The position numbers were made by a program, and so were the translations under genes. A DNA stretch of 64,000 bases from Actinomycetota bacterium (GTDB taxonomy: Bacteria; Actinomycetota; Actinomycetes; Actinomycetales; Dermatophilaceae), in contig JAIUOP010000002.1 of NCBI GenBank assembly GCA_020161815.1, positions 124,001 through 188,000 of the forward strand, given 5' to 3'. Positions 55,968 to 64,000 of this stretch are shown here, piece by piece. Every line of letters begins with the position of its first letter. Position 1 is the first letter of the stretch. Under the pieces are notes generated by a model, which saw only the letters and a program-made list of their open reading frames with translations, was not told the DNA's origin and did not search any database.

Positions 55968-56948
55968 ATGCGTGAACCTCGGCTGCTCCTGCTCGACTCG
56001 GCCTCGTTGTACTTCCGGGCGTTCTACGGCGTGCCGGACCAGCGTCGCTCCCCCGCCGAGCCGCCGACGAACGCCGTCCGCGGGTTCCTCGACATGATCG
56101 CCACCCTCGTCACCGCGCACCGCCCCACCGAGCTGGTCGCCTGTTGGGACAACGACTGGCGGCCCCAGTGGCGGGTCGACCTCATCCCGAGCTACAAGAC
56201 CCATCGGCTGGCGCAGACGGCCCCCGTCGAGGCGGTCGTCGAGGCCCCGGACCAGGCGCACCCGGCGACCGGCGTGGGTGAGGAGGTCCCGGACGACCTG
56301 GAGCCGCAGGTCCCGCTCATCGTCGATGCCCTGGAAGCCTTCGGGATCGCCCGCATCGGCGTGGACCGCTACGAGGCGGACGATGTCATCGGCAGCCTGG
56401 TCGCGCGCCACAAGGGCCGGGTCCCGATCGACGTCGTGACCGGAGACCGGGACCTGCTCCAGCTCGTCGACGATGCGGCGGGCGTGCGCGTGCTCTACAC
56501 CGGCAAGGGGGGCGTGCGAGAGCCCGACATCGCGACGCAGGGATACCTCCAGGAGCGGTATGCCGTCCCCTCCGGCGAGGCCTACCTCGAGATGTCGATC
56601 CTGCGCGGTGACACCAGCGACGGACTCCCCGGCGTCAAGGGCATCGGGGACAAGACGGCGGCCCTGCTCATCGGTGAGTTCGGGTCGCTGGCCGGCCTGC
56701 GGGCCGCGCTCGAGTCCGGCGACCCCCGGCTCAAGGGCGCCCGCCGGTCCAATCTGGAGGCCGGCCTGGCCTATCTCGAGGTGGCGCCCACGGTGGTCCG
56801 GGTCGCGCCGGACGTCCCCCTTCCGGACGTGCCGCTGACCCTCCCCACGGCGGTCGCCGACACCCGGCTGCTGAGCCGGCTCGCGTCGGAGTACGGCCTG
56901 ACCTCGCCGATCAACCGGGTCCTGGCCGCCCTCGACCTCGGCCACTGA
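55968..56948 (+). CDS. 5'-3' exonuclease (FEN-like, PolA-N type)
   Basis: A stand-alone 326-aa 5'-3' exonuclease related to the N-terminal domain of DNA polymerase I. Metal-binding acids are seen in LLLLDSASLYFRAFYG, ACWDNDWRPQWRVDLIPSYKTHR, GVDRYEADDVIGSLVAR and VVTGDRDLLQLVDD; the helix-hairpin-helix is GDTSDGLPGVKGIGDKTAALLI. It could remove RNA primers or flaps. ATG 55968 has a TAGGGT box 7 nt upstream. The HSL esterase follows 12 bp later. Confidence 0.92.
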   Translation: MREPRLLLLDSASLYFRAFYGVPDQRRSPAEPPTNAVRGFLDMIATLVTAHRPTELVACWDNDWRPQWRVDLIPSYKTHRLAQTAPVEAVVEAPDQAHPATGVGEEVPDDLEPQVPLIVDALEAFGIARIGVDRYEADDVIGSLVARHKGRVPIDVVTGDRDLLQLVDDAAGVRVLYTGKGGVREPDIATQGYLQERYAVPSGEAYLEMSILRGDTSDGLPGVKGIGDKTAALLIGEFGSLAGLRAALESGDPRLKGARRSNLEAGLAYLEVAPTVVRVAPDVPLPDVPLTLPTAVADTRLLSRLASEYGLTSPINRVLAALDLGH

Positions 56949-56960
56949 GGAGGGAGTGCT

Positions 56961-58028
56961 GTGACCTACGTCCCCACCCGGCTCGACCGGGTGCAGCGCG
57001 CCAGCTTCGCCGCCCTGCTGGCTCTCCCTCCGGCGGTCACCCGTCGCCTCGCCGGAGCTCCGCACGTCGTCGACGACGCCCCCCTGGACGCGCAGATCCA
57101 GGTGGGGCTGCGGATCCTCTCGAGGATCAGCGGACGCGAGCTGGACGAGCGCACCGTGGCGGACGCCCGAGCCACCCTGGAGCAGGAGTCCTGGCTCTTC
57201 GGCGGGGACCTGGCCGACGTCGGGTCCAGTCGGGACCTGCTCGTCCCGGGCCCCGGCGGCGCCATTCCCGCGCGGCTGCACCTCCCCCGTCGTGCACCCG
57301 GGGCGAGGGAGCCGCTGCCGCTCCTCATCTGGTTCCACGGGGGTGGCTGGGTCCTGGGCTCGATCGAGTCCCACGAGTCGGTGGCGCGCAACCTGTGCGC
57401 CCTCGCGGAGGTGGCCGTCCTCAACGTGGGCTACCGGCTCGCCCCCGAGCACCCCTTCCCCGCGGCCTTCGTTGACGCGGAGGCGGCCTTCCTCTGGGCC
57501 CACGAGCAGGCCGCCGACCTCGGCGTCGACCCGGCCCGCATCGCACTCGGCGGCGACAGCGCCGGCGGCAACCTCAGTGCCGCCGTCTCGCTCGCCCGCA
57601 CCCGCGCCGGAGGCCCGTCGCCGGCCTTCCAGCTGCTCATCGTGCCGGCCACGGACCTGGAGGGCGCCCACCCGTCGCACGAGCTCTTCGCCAACGGCTA
57701 CTTCCTGACCCGGGCCAACATGGACTGGTACAAGGACCTCTACCTGCCCGCGGGGATGGATCGCTCCGACCCCCGTGCCTCACCCCTGCTCGCGCCCGAC
57801 CTGTCCGGTCTGCCACCGGCCTATATCGCCGTCGCCGGCTTCGATCCGCTCCGCGACGAGGGCGTGGCGTATGCCGAGCGCTTGCGTGCCGCGGGCGTGC
57901 CGGTCACGCTGCGGCGCTTCCGCAGCGCCGTCCACCCCTTCATCAACATCCCGATCACCCGCATGGGGCGGGCGGCGCTCCTCGAGACCGTCGGCACCCT
58001 GCGCCAGGGCCTGTCCGTCCAGTCCTAG
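56961..58028 (+). CDS. alpha/beta hydrolase of the hormone-sensitive lipase family
   Basis: Esterase of 355 aa. The HSL oxyanion motif is LIWFHGGGWVLGS, the nucleophile elbow ALGGDSAGGNLSAAVS, the Asp is in YIAVAGFDPLRDEG and the His in RSAVHPFINIP. A helical cap of about 80 residues precedes the domain. Probably cytoplasmic and active on short acyl esters; substrate unknown. GTG 56961 follows GAGGAGGGAG. The 3' end overlaps helY by 4 bp tail to tail. Confidence 0.9.
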   Translation: MTYVPTRLDRVQRASFAALLALPPAVTRRLAGAPHVVDDAPLDAQIQVGLRILSRISGRELDERTVADARATLEQESWLFGGDLADVGSSRDLLVPGPGGAIPARLHLPRRAPGAREPLPLLIWFHGGGWVLGSIESHESVARNLCALAEVAVLNVGYRLAPEHPFPAAFVDAEAAFLWAHEQAADLGVDPARIALGGDSAGGNLSAAVSLARTRAGGPSPAFQLLIVPATDLEGAHPSHELFANGYFLTRANMDWYKDLYLPAGMDRSDPRASPLLAPDLSGLPPAYIAVAGFDPLRDEGVAYAERLRAAGVPVTLRRFRSAVHPFINIPITRMGRAALLETVGTLRQGLSVQS

Positions 58029-60793
58029 TCGAGGCGGTCGGTCGCCACGACGCCGCGCAGGACGACGTCCACCGCACGCCGCGCCGTCCGACGCAGCACC
58101 GGGTCGTCGGCCGCCGTGGCGACCTGGCCCAGCAGGTCCACGACCTGCTTGCAGCGACGGACGAAGTCGCCGGCGGCCATGTCCTGACCCCGCAGCACCT
58201 CGTCGAGGTCCCGGCCGCTGGCCCACCGGTGCATCGACCACGCCATGCCGGCGTCGGGGGCGCCGGAGACGGGCAGGCCGTGCCTGGTCTCGAGCTCCTC
58301 GAGGTCGACCCAGATGCGCTGCATCGCCGCGAAGGCATTGGCCACCTCGTCGGTGGGCAGGCGCGGTGAGGCCTCGCTCGCCTCGCCCCGGGGCTCGTGG
58401 ATGAGGGTGGACACACAGGCCGCGAGGCCGGGGGCATCGAGCGCCTTCCACACCCCCTCGCGCAGGCAGAGCGCGGCGAGCAGGTCCTTCTCGGTGTAGA
58501 GCCGCCGCAGCCGCTCCCCGTCGGCGGTCACGGACTCGCCGTCGGGGCTGAGGTCGCCGGTGTCGACGAGGGCGGCACAGATCCGGTCGAAGGTGGCGGC
58601 CACGGTGTTCGTGCGGCCGTCGATCTTGCGTTGCAACCCGACCGTCTCGCGCTTGAGCCGCCACCAGCGCTCGGCCCATCGGGCGTGCTCCTCGCGCTCG
58701 GGACACTGGTGGCAGGGGTGGCTCTTGAGTCGGCGACGGAGCTCCTCGGCCGCTGTCCGGTCGCCCCCGGCCTCCTGGCCCGCGTCTCCCCCGGAACGGC
58801 GCCGGCCGGCGCCCTTGCCCGGATAGGGCTCGTCGTGCGGGACGGCGATCCGCAGCGAGGTCGCCAGGTCGCGCCGGGTCTTGGGATTCTTGGGGTTGGC
58901 GTGCGCCGGCACCTTGATCCGCGCCACCGCCTCGACCGGGCCGGCCACGTCGGCCAGGGACACCGTGTGCAGGTGCTTGTCCGCCGTGACCACGGTCGGC
59001 CCGCTCCACTGGCCCTTCCCCTCGCGGGCCGGCTGCACGACGACCGCCCAGCCGGCGCGCCGACCCGACCCGATCCGGAAGACGTCGCCGATCCGCAGGG
59101 CCTCCAGGCTCACGGCGGCCTCGGCCCGACGGCTCGCCGCCCGCTGCCGCGCTCCCGACTTCTCGGCATCGGCCAGGGCACGGCGCAGGTCGGCATACTC
59201 CCGGAAGTCTCCGAGGTGGCAGGTCATCGCCTCGGCGTAGCCCTCGAGCGCCTCCTCCTGCCGCCGCAGCTGGGTGGCCAGCCCCACGACGCCGCGGTCG
59301 GCCTGGAACTGGGCGAAGGAGGTCTCCAGCACCTCGCGCGCCGTGGTGCGTCCCACCCGGGCGACCAGGTTGACGGCCATGTTGTAGGTCGGCCGGAAAC
59401 TCGACCGGAGCGGGTAGGTGCGTGTCGACGCGAGCCCGCCCACGGCATACGGATCGAGGCCCCGCGCCCACTGGACGACCGCATGGCCCTCGATGTCGAT
59501 GCCGCGGCGGCCGGCGCGCCCGGTGAGCTGGGTGTACTCCGCGGGCGTGACGTCGACGTGGGCCTCCCCGTTGAACTTCACCAGCTTCTCCAGGACGACG
59601 CTGCGGGCCGGCATGTTGATGCCCAGCGCCAGGGTCTCGGTGGCATAGACCGCGCGGATCCGGCCCGCGGTGAACAGCTCCTCCACGACCTCCCGGAAGA
59701 GCGGCAGCATCCCGGCATGGTGGGCCGCGAAGCCGCGGGACAGCCCGTCGACGAACCTCCAGTAGCCCAGGACGCCGAGCTCGGCGTCGGTGAGGTGCCC
59801 CACCCGTTCCTCGACGAGGCGCCGGATCCGGGCTCCCTCTCGCTCGGGGATGAGTCGCACGCCGGCCGAGAGCAGCTGGCCGACCGCGGCCTCGCAGCCG
59901 ACCCGGCTGAAGATGAAGGTGATCGCCGGCAGCAGGCCGTCGCGGTCGAGCTCGAGCACCACCTCGGCGCGGGTGGCACCTCCCCCGCGTCGTCCCCCCC
60001 GCGGCTCCCGTGGTCCGCGACGCCGATCCGGTATGCCGTGCGCTCGCCCCCCGCGGGGCAGGTCACCGTTGCGCTCCTCCCGCCGGATCGCCTGCAGGAG
60101 TTCGGGATTGATCCTGGCGCGCTCGTGCGCTCCGGACGGTGGGAGCACGTGGTCGGCGTCCGCACCGGTGAACAGGTCGTACATCGTGCGCCCCACGAGC
60201 ATGTGCTGCCACAGCGGCACCGGCCGGTGCTCGGACACGACCACGGCGGTGTTGCCACGGACCTCGGTGAGCCAGTCCCCGAACTCCTCGGCGTTGCTCA
60301 CGGTCGCCGACAGCGAGACCAGCTGCACGTGCTCGGGCAGCAGGACGATGACCTCCTCCCAGACCCCGCCCCGGAAGCGATCGGCGAGGTAGTGCACCTC
60401 GTCCATGACGACGAAGCCGAGGTTGTCGAGGGTGCGCGAGCCGCCGTAGATCATGTTGCGCAGCACCTCGGTCGTCATGACGACGACCGGCGCCTCGCCA
60501 TTGATCGAGGTGTCCCCGGTGAGCAGCCCGACGCGGTCGGCCCCGTGGCGAGCGAGAAGGTCGTGGAACTTCTGGTTGGAGAGGGCCTTGATCGGCGTGG
60601 TGTAGAACGCCTTCCGCCCGGTCGCCAGCGCGAGGGCGACGGCGAACTCGCCCACGATCGTCTTGCCGGCGCCGGTGGGGGCCGCGACGAGGACCCCCTG
60701 ACCGCACTCGACGGCCCGGCAGGCCTCGAGCTGGAAGTCGTCGAGCGGGAACCCCTGGTCCGCGGCGAAGGTGTCGAGGACGGAGCCGGCCAT
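58025..60793 (-). CDS. helY: DEAD/DEAH-box helicase HelY (Ski2-like)
   Basis: A 922-aa Ski2/Mtr4-like RNA helicase conserved in actinobacteria. Walker A is AAPTGAGKT (residues 37-45), with TTPIKALSNQKF (Ia), VMDEVHYL (II, DEVH), LSATVSNAEEF (III), then FIFSRVGCEAAV (IV), FAAHHAGMLP and QLTGRAGRRGIDIEG (VI). A C-terminal DSHCT domain (VANAFAAMQRIWVDLEELE) follows. A basic insert (RGPREPRGGRRGGG) lies between the RecA domains. ATG 60793 has TAGCGT 6 nt upstream. Presumed roles are RNA processing or decay. Confidence 0.93.
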   Translation of the reverse strand: MAGSVLDTFAADQGFPLDDFQLEACRAVECGQGVLVAAPTGAGKTIVGEFAVALALATGRKAFYTTPIKALSNQKFHDLLARHGADRVGLLTGDTSINGEAPVVVMTTEVLRNMIYGGSRTLDNLGFVVMDEVHYLADRFRGGVWEEVIVLLPEHVQLVSLSATVSNAEEFGDWLTEVRGNTAVVVSEHRPVPLWQHMLVGRTMYDLFTGADADHVLPPSGAHERARINPELLQAIRREERNGDLPRGGRAHGIPDRRRGPREPRGGRRGGGATRAEVVLELDRDGLLPAITFIFSRVGCEAAVGQLLSAGVRLIPEREGARIRRLVEERVGHLTDAELGVLGYWRFVDGLSRGFAAHHAGMLPLFREVVEELFTAGRIRAVYATETLALGINMPARSVVLEKLVKFNGEAHVDVTPAEYTQLTGRAGRRGIDIEGHAVVQWARGLDPYAVGGLASTRTYPLRSSFRPTYNMAVNLVARVGRTTAREVLETSFAQFQADRGVVGLATQLRRQEEALEGYAEAMTCHLGDFREYADLRRALADAEKSGARQRAASRRAEAAVSLEALRIGDVFRIGSGRRAGWAVVVQPAREGKGQWSGPTVVTADKHLHTVSLADVAGPVEAVARIKVPAHANPKNPKTRRDLATSLRIAVPHDEPYPGKGAGRRRSGGDAGQEAGGDRTAAEELRRRLKSHPCHQCPEREEHARWAERWWRLKRETVGLQRKIDGRTNTVAATFDRICAALVDTGDLSPDGESVTADGERLRRLYTEKDLLAALCLREGVWKALDAPGLAACVSTLIHEPRGEASEASPRLPTDEVANAFAAMQRIWVDLEELETRHGLPVSGAPDAGMAWSMHRWASGRDLDEVLRGQDMAAGDFVRRCKQVVDLLGQVATAADDPVLRRTARRAVDVVLRGVVATDRLD

Positions 60794-60799
60794 GCCGCA

Positions 60800-60805
60800 A
60801 CGCTA
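60800..60805 (-). promoter_or_regulatory. leaderless -10 box (TAGCGT) for helY
   Basis: Minus-strand TAGCGT lies 6 nt before the helY ATG at 60793, overlapping the 3' end of the diacylglycerol kinase gene. Confidence 0.45.
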
Positions 60806-61693
60806 CGTCAGGACGGTGACCGCCCGGGGGTCCACGGTGACCTCCATCGGCAGCGCCCCGAAGCGCTCCCCGTCGGCGTACCCGACGATGCCGGTCGCCT
60901 CGAGGTGGACCGAGCGGGCCCGGTGGATGGTCACGGCCGGGTGGTCGACGTGGCCGCCGGAGAAGACCCGGGGGAAGACCTTGAGGAACTCCGGCGTGGA
61001 GATCCTCGACAGGACGAGCACGTCGAGGAGGCCGTCGTCGAACTCGGCGCCGGGCACGACCTTCATGCCCCCGCCGTAGGCTGGGCCGTTCGCGACGGCG
61101 ACCAGCATCGCGTCGGTCTCGGTGCGGACCCCGTCGAGGGTGACGGCATACGGGATGGCCCGGAAGCCGGGCAGCTCGCGCAGGATCGCCAGGTTGTAGC
61201 GCATCTGACCCTTGGGCCAGCGCCATCCGTTGGCCCGCTCGTTGACCAGCGCGTCGAAACCCGCGCCGAGGACTCCCGCGAACCAGGTCGGCGTGCCGTC
61301 CGCGCGTTCGTGGCGGGCCAGGTCGATCTGCCGGGCCCGACCTTGCTCGATCCGCTCGACCGCCTCCACGGCATCCCGGACCGGCAGGCCGAGCTCGCGG
61401 GCGATGTCGTTGCCGGTGCCGGCGGCGATGATCCCCAGGGGCAGGTCGGTGCCGGCGCAGAGGTTGACGCCCAGGTTGACCATGCCGTCGCCGCCGGAGA
61501 CGACGAGCCGATCGAGGGAGCCGGCGTCGATGGCGGCCTTCGCGCGGGCTCGCGCATGCGCGGCATCCATGGCGCTCAGGTCGACGACGTCGTGACCGTG
61601 GGCGGCCAGGAGCGTGGCGGCCTCGGCGCCGATGCGCCCTCCGGTGTTCTTGCCCGACGTGGGGTTGACGATCAGGCCGATGCGTAGGGGCAC
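60803..61693 (-). CDS. diacylglycerol kinase family lipid kinase
   Basis: A 296-aa soluble lipid kinase (DgkB/YegS fold) that phosphorylates diacylglycerol or a related lipid with ATP. Signatures: LIVNPTSGKNTGGRI, the GGDG motif LVVSGGDGMVNLGVN, IIAAGTGNDIARELGLP and VLGAGFDALVNERANGW. GTG 61693 has TAGCCT 6 nt upstream. The exact lipid is not told by sequence; a role in recycling phosphatidic acid is likely. helY is 9 bp downstream. Confidence 0.9.
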   Translation of the reverse strand: MPLRIGLIVNPTSGKNTGGRIGAEAATLLAAHGHDVVDLSAMDAAHARARAKAAIDAGSLDRLVVSGGDGMVNLGVNLCAGTDLPLGIIAAGTGNDIARELGLPVRDAVEAVERIEQGRARQIDLARHERADGTPTWFAGVLGAGFDALVNERANGWRWPKGQMRYNLAILRELPGFRAIPYAVTLDGVRTETDAMLVAVANGPAYGGGMKVVPGAEFDDGLLDVLVLSRISTPEFLKVFPRVFSGGHVDHPAVTIHRARSVHLEATGIVGYADGERFGALPMEVTVDPRAVTVLT

Positions 61694-61699
61694 CGCGTC

Positions 61700-61705
61700 A
61701 GGCTA
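61700..61705 (-). promoter_or_regulatory. leaderless -10 box (TAGCCT) for the diacylglycerol kinase gene
   Basis: Minus-strand TAGCCT lies 6 nt before GTG 61693. Confidence 0.45.
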
Positions 61706-61711
61706 GTGCCT

Positions 61712-62524
61712 TCAGAGGGCGCTGGCCTGGGTGTCGTCGGTTTCCAACCACTCCGGCCGGTCGGCCGCCTTCCGGCGGTCGAGGATCTTGCACACGGCGA
61801 GCGCGGCGAAGAAGAAGACGATGAGCGGACCGGCGAGCAGGAACATGGTGAAGGGGTCCGGCGTGGGCATCATCATCGCGCTGAAGACGAGGATCGCGAA
61901 GACCGCGATCCGCCAGCCCTTGGCGAGGCGATCGGCCGGCAGGATGCCGATGAGGTTGAGGCCGACGAGGAAGACCGGCAGCAGGAAGGCGATGCCGAAG
62001 GCGAGGATGAAGCGGGTCACGAAGCTGAGGTAGTCGGACAGCGTCATCAGGTTGGCGGTCCCGCTGGCGGCGAAGTCGAGCAGGATGCCCACGACGAACG
62101 GCAGGGAGTAGTGCGCCATGAAGACGCCCCCGAGGAACAGCGGGACGGCCGCGCCGATGAAGGACAGCGAGATCCGCTTCTCCTTCTTGGTCAGCCCGGG
62201 CATGATGAACGCCCAGATCTGGTAGAGCCAGATGGGGCTGGAGACGATCACCCCGAGGAAGATCGCCAGGCTGAGCCGCTGTGAGAAGGCCGACGTGAGC
62301 CCGGTGTAGGTCGTCTCGATCGTCCGGTCGGGGTGCGCGGCGGCATAGTCGTCGAACGGCTTGCGCAGGATGGCCAGCGCCGGGTCGTAGAGAAACCACC
62401 CGAGGGCGCCGGCGGCGAAGAGGGCCAGCCCTGACTTCACGATGCGCGCGCGCAGCTCCCGCAGGTGATCGGCAAGCGGCATCCGCCCCTCGGGGTCACG
62501 GGGGCGACGGCGCGGCAGGGCCAT
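61712..62524 (-). CDS. tatC: twin-arginine translocase subunit TatC
   Basis: Receptor core of the Tat pathway for folded proteins, with six membrane helices in 270 aa. It begins with the family block MPLADHLRELRARIVKS (about residue 15) and contains PIWLYQIWAFIMPGLTKKEKR, SDYLSFVTRFILAFGIAFLLPVFLVGL and MMMPTPDPFTMFLLAGPL. ATG 62524 is chosen; the reading frame continues upstream without conserved sequence. tatA lies 34 bp upstream on the same strand. Confidence 0.95.
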   Translation of the reverse strand: MALPRRRPRDPEGRMPLADHLRELRARIVKSGLALFAAGALGWFLYDPALAILRKPFDDYAAAHPDRTIETTYTGLTSAFSQRLSLAIFLGVIVSSPIWLYQIWAFIMPGLTKKEKRISLSFIGAAVPLFLGGVFMAHYSLPFVVGILLDFAASGTANLMTLSDYLSFVTRFILAFGIAFLLPVFLVGLNLIGILPADRLAKGWRIAVFAILVFSAMMMPTPDPFTMFLLAGPLIVFFFAALAVCKILDRRKAADRPEWLETDDTQASAL

Positions 62525-62558
62525 GGGTGGTGTCGTCAGGTCGAGGTGTCCCGAGCGC

Positions 62559-62834
62559 TCAGGCGGAGCGATCCGGGCGGGTGTCGCCCACCGGCGGCGT
62601 GACCGGGTCCACGACGTCGTCGACCTGCCGGTCCACCTTGGTGCCCTCGACGGTGGCCTGGCTCGCCTCGGTCCTGGCCGCTGCACTCTCGGCCTTCATC
62701 TCGTCGACCTCGGACTTGAAGATCCGCATCGAGCGGCCGATGCTGCGTGCCGCGTCCGGGAGTCGCTTGAACCCGAAGAGGATGACGAAGGCCAGGACCA
62801 GGATGATCAGGTGCCACGGCTTCAGTGCGCCCAT
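62559..62834 (-). CDS. tatA: twin-arginine translocase subunit TatA
   Basis: Pore-forming Tat subunit of 91 aa: one membrane helix (WHLIILVLAFVILFGFKRLPDAARSIGRSMRIFKSEV) with the FG-x-KRLP hinge, an amphipathic helix and an acidic disordered tail. It forms a tatA-tatC operon downstream of pafC. No tatB is in the window; in many actinobacteria it is encoded elsewhere. Confidence 0.95.
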   Translation of the reverse strand: MGALKPWHLIILVLAFVILFGFKRLPDAARSIGRSMRIFKSEVDEMKAESAAARTEASQATVEGTKVDRQVDDVVDPVTPPVGDTRPDRSA

Positions 62835-62943
62835 GAGGTGGGTGTCCCTTCACATTGCGTGCGTCGCCCGACTGTCGGTGCAACCGCTTCAGTCTAGACA
62901 ACATGCGTTGGTCGTCCGTTGTCCCCGAACTGAGCGTTCCCTG

Positions 62944-63918
62944 TCAGCGGGGCGGGTAGGCCGCGAGCGCGGCGCCGGCCGCCTCCCGCACCGCCACGGC
63001 CAGCTCGGGCGGGCCGACCACGCTGACCTCACCCCCGAGCCGGAGGGCGAGTCGCACCAGCCACTCGGTGTCGGCGGTGCGCAGGTCGACCTCGCACCGG
63101 CCCTCGCCGAGGTCCCGGGTCGCCTCGACGGGGTAGTAGTCAGGGATCCAGCGGGCACTGCGGGCGAGGCGCATGGTCACGAGGAGGTCGTCCTCGGCCG
63201 GCTGGAAGATGCCGTCGCCGAGGTCGCGGGGGCGGGCGTCGGGAGGCAGGTCACCCCGCTCACCCGTCACGTCCATCGCCTCGATCCGGTCCAACCGGAA
63301 CATCCGCATCGCCTCGGCACGATGGCACCAGCCCTCGAGGTACCAGCGACCGTCCATCGTGACCACGCGCAGGGGGTCGACGTCACGCTCGGTGGACTCG
63401 TCCCGGCCCGGCACGAGGTAGTGCAGGCGCACCCGCTCGTGCCGCTCCGCCGCGCCTCGGGCCCGCGCCAGCAGGTCCTCGTCGACGTCGTCGGAGAGCC
63501 GCACGTCCACGCGGGACGCCGCCTCACCCACCGATCCGGCGGCCGCCTCCAGCTTGGCCAGGGCACGCTCGACGGCGTCCCGCTCCCCCAGCCCGGGCAC
63601 GGCGAGCAACGCACGCAGGCCCACGATCAGCGCGACCGCCTCGTCCATGCCCAGGCGCAGGGGCCGGGCGATGGTGTCGGCGTTGCGGAGGAAGACCCGC
63701 CCGCCCTCCCAGTCGGCGTCGATCAGCTCGTCCGGGAACTGGCCGTAGCCACACACGAACAGCAGCTCCAGGTCGCTCTCGAGCTGCTCGACGGTGATGC
63801 CCAGGCCCGCGGCGGCGGACTCGAGCTCGATCCCCTGCCGGTTGACCAGCCAGGGCACCATCGTGAGCAGGCGCGACAGCCTGGACAGGGCGTTCTCCGG
63901 CGCAGGTGGTCGGCTCAT
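62944..63918 (-). CDS. pafC: WYL-domain regulator PafC
   Basis: A 324-aa WYL protein that with PafB activates the mycobacterial-type DNA-damage response independent of LexA/RecA. The N-terminal winged helix (LSRLLTMVPWLVNRQGIELESAAAGLGITVEQLESDLELLFVCGYGQ) is followed by the WYL domain (DGRWYLEGWCHRAEAMRMFRLDRIEAM) and the WCX C-terminal part (TEWLVRLALRLGGEVSVVGPPELA). ATG 63918 overlaps the pafB stop. Its place before tatA-tatC is the conserved actinobacterial order. Confidence 0.94.
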   Translation of the reverse strand: MSRPPAPENALSRLSRLLTMVPWLVNRQGIELESAAAGLGITVEQLESDLELLFVCGYGQFPDELIDADWEGGRVFLRNADTIARPLRLGMDEAVALIVGLRALLAVPGLGERDAVERALAKLEAAAGSVGEAASRVDVRLSDDVDEDLLARARGAAERHERVRLHYLVPGRDESTERDVDPLRVVTMDGRWYLEGWCHRAEAMRMFRLDRIEAMDVTGERGDLPPDARPRDLGDGIFQPAEDDLLVTMRLARSARWIPDYYPVEATRDLGEGRCEVDLRTADTEWLVRLALRLGGEVSVVGPPELAVAVREAAGAALAAYPPR

Positions 63919-64000
63919 CGCGCCTCTCCCTCCCCGGCCGTGCTTCCCTCGCCGAGGGCGGCCCGCAGTCGAGCGATCACGGCCTGCCTCAGGTCGTGGG
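63915..64000 (-). CDS. pafB: WYL-domain regulator PafB, C-terminal end (truncated by window edge)
   Basis: The last 27 or so codons of a gene that enters from beyond the window. It reads DLRQAVIARLRAALGEGSTA and ends GEAR, with its TGA overlapping the pafC ATG as ATGA. The pafB-pafC-tatA-tatC order in actinobacteria supports the identity; the fragment itself is too short to prove it. Confidence 0.7.
   Translation of the reverse strand, partial: HDLRQAVIARLRAALGEGSTAGEGEAR

Noticed and set aside
58397..61687. A plus-strand open frame of about 1100 codons antisense to helY and the lipid kinase
   Set aside because: Its sequence has the composition of a shadow frame and the opposite strand carries complete helicase motifs.

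Overview
The window is about 64 kb of very GC-rich chromosome (near 70 percent by eye), densely packed, with many 1-4 bp start/stop overlaps, GTG starts and TAnnnT -10 boxes lying 6-7 nt upstream of start codons (leaderless transcripts). RbpA, GarA, HelY, PafB/PafC, DprE1/DprE2, a polyprenol-phosphate mannosyltransferase next to Lnt and the M. tuberculosis-like order pgsA/DUF881/sbp/DUF881/gcvH/garA/merR/DUF151/merR/gcvP place it in Actinomycetota. Gene content and style suggest a non-mycobacterial actinomycete such as the Intrasporangiaceae; that family assignment is inference. I see no prophage, intact insertion sequence, rRNA operon or CRISPR array.

Layout. 1-9.0 kb: 3' end of ald, xerD, then a chromosome-segregation and housekeeping run parA-scpA-scpB-rluB-tyrA-cmk-plsC-der; plsC carries an apparent one-base frameshift. 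9.1 kb: tRNA-Pro(GGG) and a terminator. 9.3-19.3 kb: a MalY/PatB-like PLP enzyme facing pgsA, the DUF881-sbp-DUF881 membrane cluster, gcvH, garA, a FtsR-type MerR regulator, a DUF151 nuclease-like protein, a second MerR regulator and gcvP behind a glycine riboswitch. 19.3-23.6 kb: sbcC/sbcD. 23.7-35 kb: a GCS2-type ligase, a histidine phosphatase, dprE1-dprE2 and a UbiA-type prenyltransferase (decaprenyl-phosphate arabinose pathway), then assorted enzymes. 35.1-35.5 kb: a gene-poor gap holding a decayed mazF toxin. 35.5-45.6 kb: a class II UvrA, YihY, a small SSB, an SGNH hydrolase, an MFS transporter, rbpA, fxsA, a dolichol/polyprenol-phosphate mannosyltransferase and lnt, the last interrupted in frame by a perfect 29-bp inverted repeat.

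45.6-55.9 kb is the most distinctive block: a lysine-fermentation module. Seven minus-strand genes (kdd, pta, ackA, a truncated ECF sigma factor, kamD, kamE, kal) face a divergent kamA, with ybaK and an Lrp-type regulator beyond. Together they would convert lysine to beta-lysine, 3,5-diaminohexanoate and 3-keto-5-aminohexanoate, deaminate 3-aminobutyryl-CoA to crotonyl-CoA, and recover ATP through acetyl-phosphate. The cleavage enzyme Kce is not in the window.

55.9-64 kb: a 5'-3' exonuclease sharing a symmetrical divergent promoter with the Lrp gene, an HSL-family esterase, helY, a diacylglycerol kinase, tatC, tatA, pafC and the 3' end of pafB.

Across all of this, an octamer GTATGCCG (either strand) recurs about 50 times by hand count, roughly once per 1.3 kb. 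It occurs in several reading frames and between genes, and as inverted pairs in intergenic hairpins. That is far above composition expectation and resembles a genome-wide signal motif.
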